64,000 bases of DNA. Origin: Tridacna crocea. Lineage: Eukaryota > Mollusca > Bivalvia > Cardiida > Cardiidae. The notes under the pieces were generated by a model that searched no databases, was not told the origin of the DNA, and saw only the letters and a list, made by a program, of their open reading frames with translations. The position numbers were made by a program, and so were the translations under genes. Positions within the stretch are counted from its first letter, which is position 1. Every line of letters starts with the position of its first letter. This document shows, in pieces, positions 51,501-60,500 of this stretch. The DNA is taken from contig OX031071.1 in the NCBI GenBank assembly GCA_943736015.1, positions 11,566,119 to 11,630,118 on the forward strand. Direction: 5' to 3'.

Positions 51501-54500
51501 AAAGAGGGTGGAAAGTGAAAAAATAAAAGTTTTGAACCTATCTATCAAGGGATAACTGGGTGAAAAGTGCAAAAATAAAAGGTTTGAACTTAACAAAGCC
51601 ATACATTAGGTGTCACAGGACATAAACACAATATAATTGCTTTGTTACCGAAACATCCAGTTGATTTACTCTATAAGTCTATGTTACCAAACTCGTCTGT
51701 TACCAAAACATCTGTCACCCCTTTCAATTTTGACCTGTCTAAAACTTTGTTTTATGGTAAAGAGTTAAAGGCCTCTACATGGCATAAACTGATTTATTGC
51801 CATAAATCTAATAATTCAAAAAAGAAAAAATACTGTAACATTGCATAAACTTTTTTAACATGTAAATCATATAAAACTTACATCATAGAACATAAAAGTC
51901 TCACATCCTCACAAAATACTAAATCCAGTGTCTGTTGTGGTGGATATCTGTGGTTTGCAATTATACTCGTAAGTTAACTGAAAATGGAAGAAAATAAACA
52001 ACAAATAACTGGTGTATTGTCAAAAATAAGTGACAGGTTAACTCTTTACTCCATAGATACTCATTTGTACACACTTGTAGGAGTGTTTGGAAAACATTGT
52101 GGCAAAAGGTGAAATTGCTCGTGACGAGCAATTTCACCTTTTGCCACAATGTTTTCTACACTATCAAAAGGTGTCATATACACATAAGAAACGGCTTCAT
52201 CCTTGCTGTTATTTAGGGTCAGTTAGAAATACCATAGAAATGCCTTATGGGGTAAAGTGTTAAATAGACTGCTAGTAGATGTTTTATGTATAAGATATAC
52301 ATGTACATGTATTATCTCAATATTCTTACCTTAATTTTAGATATGAGTTGGCCAACAGAGTAAGAAGAGCGACCTACAGCCCAGGTGACTCCAACAATGT
52401 AAACAGTTTTCACCAGATGGCTATGCTAAACAGTAAAAGTAGCAACAGGTTGGTCTTTGAGTTATGGACTTAACTCTATACCACACTAGAAAATTTTAGA
52501 ATGGTCCAAATTGCACGCATTTGCAGACGACAAAATAAAGGTGGCTGAATGAAATTTGTTCTGGGAACGGTAGAAAACACTGTGGGAAAAGGAGAAAATG
52601 TTGTTGACCAGCATTTTCTCCTTTTCCCAGTGTTTTCAAAAGGCTTCTTTCTCAGGGGTGTCAAAAGTAGGGATTGTGTGGTAATGGGTTAATGTTCAGA
52701 AGTTTAAAAAAATCTTTCACTAAAAAAAAAGAACAAATATTATAATTATGTCATGCTTCTAAGCCCTTTTTTGTTGGGACTTTCATCAAAATCTAATACA
52801 GTAAATTATTGTTTCGGTAATTCCCTGTGGTAAACCCCACCCCCACTTAACCAAATGACAAAATTTTAGACTTGTCCAAATTCAAAACATTCACAAGCGA
52901 CAAAATAATCGTAACTCAGACATTGAAATTTGTTTCCAGCAGGATAGAAAACATTGTAGGAAAAGGAGAAAATGCTGATTACCAGCATTTTCTCCTTTTC
53001 CCCCAATGTTTTCAAAAGGCTTCTATCTAAGGATCGTTAGAACCAAGAATTCTTTGGTTAAGGGTTAAGAAGGCATTACCTTATTAACCCATTACTACTC
53101 AATCCCTACTTTTGATGACCCTGAGAAAGAAGCCTTTAGAAAACATTGTGGGGAAAAGGAGAAAATGCTGGTAACCAGCATTTTCTCCTTTTCCCACTTT
53201 GTTTTCTACCCTTCACAAAACAAATTTTAAATTTTCAGTCACTTTTATTTTGTCGTCTGTTATTCACAGAATATTATGATATTTTATTTTTCACTCACAG
53301 CCCAGGTCCAAGTGAGTTACAGAGAAAGGTGTTGTTGAGTGAGGCACACAACCATTCTGATGACAGTGACAACACGGCTCATCATTTTGATCATGTAGAT
53401 GGGACAGACGGACAGGTGCTCGGGCAGTATTCAGATATGGGACAAGATGAGTAAGTTTAAAAAAGGAAGGGGGGCGGGGTCGATTCATCCCAATTATGCA
53501 CGATACCCAGCAAGTCATCATATAGTTGATAAAACGCACAGACAAAATGCTGGTAACGGGCATTTTCTCCTTTTCACACTGGGCCTTGGTATAACATTTC
53601 ATCTGAAAGACTTTTAGCTGTTTTAGATGGCCAGCCGTGGGGATCCAACCCACACCCTCAAGTGAATTGAAACATCACGTTCACAAGTCGTACTCCCTAC
53701 CTATTGAGCTATGCGGGCTGGTCACTAAAGTACAGTATGCCTGCCTGGGTGGCTAAGTGGTGAGCGTGTTGGACTCAAGACCTGATGGTTGTGAGTTCGA
53801 TACCCAGTGAGACGAACTTTCTTTTCGGTGTATTTTCGCCTCATAGCTGTGCTGAAACATGTGAGAAAATTAGTTGGTGGCTTTGGAAAGGAAGTTGTGT
53901 TAGCACTGGTGTGAGAAAGCCAGGAAACACGAGTGCGTCACTGACTGCCATGATATGACCTTAGCTTTTAAAGTGGCTTTAAACCCCATTACAACCAACC
54001 AACAACTAAATTACTGTATGTATTTGCAGGTTTATTACTGGGCCCCCGCCTGTGACCTTGTATGTAGGATCCAAGAGGGCCATATGTCATCTAATGAAAG
54101 AACAGAGACCATTGTGTTGTCTAGAATGGGGAAAGGTAAGTTATTATTTAACCCTTTACTCCATAGATACTCATTTCTACGCATTGCTTGTAGGAGCCTT
54201 TTGAAAACATTGTGGCAAAAGGTGAAATTGCTCGTCACGAGCAATTTCACTTTTTGTCACAATGTTTTCTGTTCTATCAAAAGGTGTCATATACACATAA
54301 GAAACGGCTTCATCCTTGCTGTTATTTAGGGTCAATTAGAGAGAATGGCTTGCTTATTAACAATTTTTTAGACTGATTTAACAAAACTTTATCTCAAACT
54401 CTAACTCAAGTCAGATACTATATGTCTCTTATTTCAGGATTGCACTCACTGTAAATACAAAAACACCAATGATGACAGATGGGACCATCAGTTGATCATT

Positions 54501-57500
54501 ATGGCTTCACAGAAGGCCTGTAATGGAATCTACAACTTCATCGTACCTTTACGGTCACAGTTTATAGGGATGAAATCTCTTTGTCCAATTATACTGCTAT
54601 TAGCAGAAAAGTAAGTGTTTACAACTGTAGAATTAGGGTTATGAGTCTGAGAAATTAACCCATTACCACATAATCCCTACTTTTGATGCCTCTGAGAAAG
54701 ATGCATTTAGAAAACATTGTGGGAAAAGGAGAAAATGCTGGTAACCAGCATTTTCTCTTTTTCCCACAAAGTTTTCTACCCTTCACAAAACAAATTTCAA
54801 ATTTTCAGTAACTTCTATTTTGTCGTCTGCAAATGCTGTCGATTTTGACAAACCTAAAATTTTGCCGTTTGGTAATGAGTTAAGCCCATACTAGGTTGTT
54901 TCTATTATAGAGAAAAGTGTTGCCCCTCAAAGCACTAAGCACAACGAAATGTAACTTTGTGGGCAGTTTTAGATCAAGAAAAAAGTTCGTTTGATTTATT
55001 TAGTGCTCAAAGGGTTTAATTATGATAATTCTTATGAAAGTCCGTAACAAAGAAACAAATTAATAAATGCATGGCAGAAATAAGGGACCGGGAGGGATTA
55101 GAACCCCAGACCTACTGTTAGAAAGGCCAATACCTTAACCACTGAGCCAAAGAGATATCTCTCTGACACAGTAATTAGGTATTGTATTTAAATCGGGACA
55201 ATGCCATGCAGGTAGGAGTGGTCTCCCGTAACACACCCTCTCTTAAAGTTATTATTTATTGATGACTCAAAGCCTTATTTGGCAGAAAGTCCATTTTTGG
55301 ACAACAAATAGGATTACAGGCTCAATGGCCAATCCCGGACGAGCCCCCATCTTACGAACATAGTCCCTAACATTGAAACAAATGAATAAATGGATGGCAG
55401 AAATAAGGGACCGGGAGGGATTTGAACCCCAGAACTCCCCAGACGAGAGGCCAATACCTTAACCACTGAGCCAAAGAGATATCTCTCTGACGCAGTAGTC
55501 AGGTATTGTATTTAAATCGGGACAATGCCATACAGGAAGGAGTGGTCTCCCGTAACACACCCCTTGTTAAAGTCATCATTTTTGATGACTCAAAGTCTTA
55601 TTAGCCAGAAAGTCTGTTTTTGGACAACAAATGGGATTACAGGCTCAATGGCCAATCTCGGATGAGCCCCCATCTTAAGAACATAGTCCCTAACATTGAA
55701 ACAAATGAATAAATGCATGGCAGAAATAAGGGACCGGGAGGGATTTCAACCCCAGAATTCCCGTACGAAAGGCCAATACCTTAACCACTGAGCCAAAGGG
55801 ATATCGCTCTGACACAGTAGTCAGGTATTATATTTAAATCGGGACAATGCCATGCAGGAAGGAGTGGTCTCCCGTAATATAATGTGTTCACAGAAGGATT
55901 TAGATATTTTTACAGGATTTATATATTTGTGTTTATACTTCTAACAAACTACATTCATGAACACTATACTAACCCATTAGCACACAGTCTCTACTTTTGA
56001 TGACCCTGAAAAAGACGCCTTTCGAAAACATTGTGGGAAAAGGAGGAAATGCTGGTGACCAGCATTTTCTCTTTTTTTCAAAATGTTTTCTACCCTTCAC
56101 AAAACAAATTTCAAATTTTCAGTCACTTTATTTTGTCGTCTGCAGATGCTTGTAGGAGCCTTTGGAAAACATTGTGGCAAAAGGTGAAATTGTTCATCAG
56201 GATCAATTTCACTTTTTCCCAAAATGTTTTCTATGGTATCAAAAAGTGTCATATACACATAAGAAACAGCTTCATTCTTGCTGTTTTTTTAGGGTCAATT
56301 AGAGATACCATATAAACCGGTTAAAGTAATATCTTGGTCTATGTAGTGTAATAAATGTCTTTTTTTACTGAAAATACAATTTTCTGTTTTTCATCAGACC
56401 AGACAAGATGTTTCTGGAGACAATCTCGTACTTTCCTTTAGTCTACTGGATGTTTGGCAAAATAACAAGGTAAGCTAGGTGTTCATTATATCTCAAAATG
56501 ATGTGAGATTGCTTGTCATTTTGCGTTATGATTATGGTTAATTCTGTTTTGCCAGAATCATTGTTCTGTATTTCAAATCATGCAATTTTAGATATATTAG
56601 TCAACTAGTAAATATGATATAAACAAAAAAAAAAATATGTTTATGCAGTATTCTGCCATGATCTGGTTAACTCTCTCCATCACAAGAAAATTTTAGACCA
56701 GTCAAAACTGAAAGCATTTGCAGACGACAAAGTAAATATGACTGAAATAGTAAAATTTGGTCTGGGAAGGGTAGAAAACATTGTGGGAAAAGGAGAAAAT
56801 GCTTGTTACCAGCATTTTCTCCTTTTCTCACAATGTTTTCAAAAGGCTTTTTACCCTGGATCAGTAAAATTCAGGATGGTGTGGTTAACCCATTACCACA
56901 CAATCCGTACTTTTGACGCCCCTGAGAAAGAAGCCTTTAGAAAACATTGTGGGAAAAGGAGAAAATGCTGGTTACCAGCATTTTCTCCTTTTCCCACAAT
57001 GTTTTCTACCCTTCACAAAACAAATTTCAAATTTTCAGTCACTTTAATTTTGTCGTCTGCAAATGCTTTCAGTTTGGACGAGTCTAAAATATTGTCATTT
57101 GGTAATGGGTTAAGAGGTAATTCATTTTGGAAAAGTCCGGACTTTTGTAGTCTGGTAAAAAAGTTACTGTATCAAACTACTTAATATATAGTTCTACCCT
57201 GCTATTGGTTGTTACATATTTTACCTTCTGTTTCAGCGTGGATGACTTACTGAAAGCAGGTATAAACAAGGCGTCCCATCTTGTAGTTGTGAACAAAGAG
57301 GAGCAGGACTTTGCATGTGAAGACACACTGGCGGACTCAGAGACCATTGTTGCTGTTCAGACTATCTTCAAGTAAGCTTTAGCTCTCTACTATCCATCAA
57401 AATTACCAGCATTTTGTCCTTTACCTACAATGTCTTAAAGGCTTCTTTCTGAGGGTTGTCAAATGTAGGGATTGTGTGGTAATGGGTTAATTAGACCAAA

Positions 57501-60500
57501 TTTCAAACCTAATCTTTCATTTTTCCTTCATTTTTCAGGTTGTTCCCAAACGCTAACATAATCACAGAGCTCAACCAAGCTTCTAACATGAGATTTATGC
57601 ATTTTCGAGCCCATGATGAATACTCTCAGAAAATATCGGACCTAGAAAGGGTAAGTATTTATGGTGTTTCAACTTCATGAACTTTTATACTTCATTGGAT
57701 CCAAGACTTTGTCATATGGTGAAGACGTCATGTTTTCACTTTTTTTTTTCCAAAATAATATCGCCTGCAACTAACACAATTTTGTCCTGTATCAGACTAC
57801 ATCTGATTACTACATTTTGCAAAAACTTAGACATATTATAATTACTTAAACCCTTTCCCAAACGGCAAATTTTTGACTAGGCCAAATTGAAAGTATTTTG
57901 CAGATGACAAATAAACAGTTGCTAAAAAGATGATTTTTCTATATGATAGGGTAGAAAACATTGTGGGAAAAGGAGAAAATGCTGGTTACCAGCATTTTCT
58001 CCTTTTCCCACAAAGTTTTCAAAAGGCTTCTATTCCTGACCCGTAAAAACCAAGGATTGTTTGGGAAAGGGCTAAACTCAGACTAGTTAACATGCATATT
58101 ATAATTACTTTAAACTCAGACTAGTTGTTACCTATCAAAAAGGGTACCTAAAAAATATAAGGACTGGTAACCATCAGAATATCTTGATGTAGATATATCC
58201 CCGTTTCAACCTGAAATTTTCATTAAAAATAAATCTATTTCTTAACCATTTATACCCCATAAGGCATTTCTATGGTATCTCTAATTGACCCTAAATAACA
58301 GCATGGATGAAGCCATTTCTTATGTGTATATGGCACCTTTTGATAGTGTAGAAAACATTGTGGCAAAAGGTGAAATTGCTCGTCACGAGCAATTTCACCT
58401 TTTACCACATTTTTTTCCAAAGGCTCCTACAAGCATTGCGTAGAAATGAGTATCTATGGAGTAAAGAGTTAAAATAATTGCAGTGTTGGCACCCACATGC
58501 ATTCCTCATGTTTTCTTTTTAATTTTTAGAAACTGAAGCATAGTATGACATCTAATCTCAGTCATATATTTCGTCTGCCATTTGCTGCAGGTCACGTATT
58601 TAGTGCAAGCATGTTGGACACACTACTCTATCAGGTAAAACATTAAAATCTTTTAGTTAGTTCATTAACTCTTTACCACACGAGAAAGTTTAGACCAGTC
58701 CAAATTGAAAGCATTTACAGACTACAAAATAATTGTGACTGAAAAATTGAGATTTGGTTTGGGAAGGTAAGAAACATTGAGGGAAAAGAAGGAAATGTTG
58801 GTTACCAGCATTTTCTTATTATCCCACAATGTTTTCAAAAGGCTTTTTTTCTTAGGGTTGTTAAATGTTGGGATTGTGTGATAAGGAGTTAACCATGTAC
58901 GACACAATTTAGATTTTAATAACTCTACTGAAGGCATCTTCGCGAGCCAAGGTTACAATCACTATGTGGATCTTACCTTGGTTGATTGAGCCCGATTTCG
59001 CGATTCCTGCAATGCGCCCTCTATTGGATGCTGGTTATTACCCCCCTTTACATCATATTTCTGAAAGCCAAAGAAATATCGTTGTACAAACCGCTTATGA
59101 ATACAATTATTCAGCATGAAGCGATAAGCAGACATCCACGTGGGTTTCGATGTTTACCTTCTATTCTGTCGCAAATTATTCTATTTTCTATCAAAGATGA
59201 AATGCTACGAGAGGTTTCATTCGTTGCAGCTAGAGCTGGCTGCATCCAATAAAAAAACATATTGGGGGAATGTTAAAATCAAGCTCGATCTGCCAAGGGT
59301 AGAGTAGCCTAGTGAATCTTCAGCCTTGGCTTGCAAAGATGTACTGAAGGAGGCTTTTGAATACATTGTGGAAAAAGGATAAAATGGTGATGACTAAAAT
59401 TTTCTCCTCTTCCTACAATGTTTTCTACACTATTGATGAGGAATTTCAGTATTTGAAACATATTCACTTTTTTGTCTGCAAATACTTTCAATTTGGACTA
59501 GTCTAGAATGTTGTTGTCAGGCAAAGGGTTAACCCTTTACCAAATATTCCCTGGCTTTTCGACCCTGAGATATAAGTCTTTCGAAAACATTGGGGAAAAG
59601 GAGAAAATGCTGGTAACCAGCATTTTTTGCTTTTCACACAATATTTTTCTCAGGTAGCAAAGTCAGAAGTCATCATATAACCATGATTTAACTCTTTACC
59701 AAACGACAAAATTTTGGTCTGGTCCAAATTGAAAGCACTTGCAGACGACAAAATAAACTAATTTAAAGATTGAAATTTGTTTCCTGCAGGGTAGAAAACA
59801 TCGAGGGAAAAGGAGAAAATGCTGGTTACCAGCATTTTCTCCTTTTCCCACAATGTTTTCAAAAGGCTTCTATCTCTGGGTCGTAAAAACCAGGGATTGT
59901 TTGGGAAAGGGTTAAAGTATTATCATCCTAATGCTTCCAGTGCAACATGGAATGAAATTTATTAGTTGACAAGTAAGGATTTATACTGATATAATATTTT
60001 TACACATTTCTAAACAATTAGAAATGCCTTTTATGTCTGTCTGGTAGATATTTGTGGACACTTTTGTATGTTTCCTGAAAAGGGAGGTAATGATTATCTC
60101 CCTTTGTAATGAGAATAAACTGGTTTTAGATTTATGAATTATAATTCTAATAAGGAAAAGGTGGCTTGGTTAACCCTTTACCACACAATCCTGACTCTTA
60201 ACGATCCTGAGAAAAAAGCCTTGTGAAAACAACCAGCATTTTCTCTTTTTCCCACAATGTTTTCTAACCGTTCCAAAACCAAATTTCAATTTTTTCAGCT
60301 GCATTTATTTTGTCGTCTGCAAATGCTTTCAATTTGGACTGATCTAAAATTTTCTCGTTTGGTAAAGAGTTAAAGTAGTTCAATAATACCAGTACTCATT
60401 TTTAATCAAAGCCAAGTTTGCAGAATAATATTAAAGTGGAAGTAAGTGTTTTCCATTAGAAGGGTACTACCTTAAAATGTTGTTTGCAGATGCTTTGAAT

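Noticed and set aside
58986-59252. 88-codon frame inside the 407-bp element
   Set aside because: The element is far too short for a transposase and the product matches no family I know.
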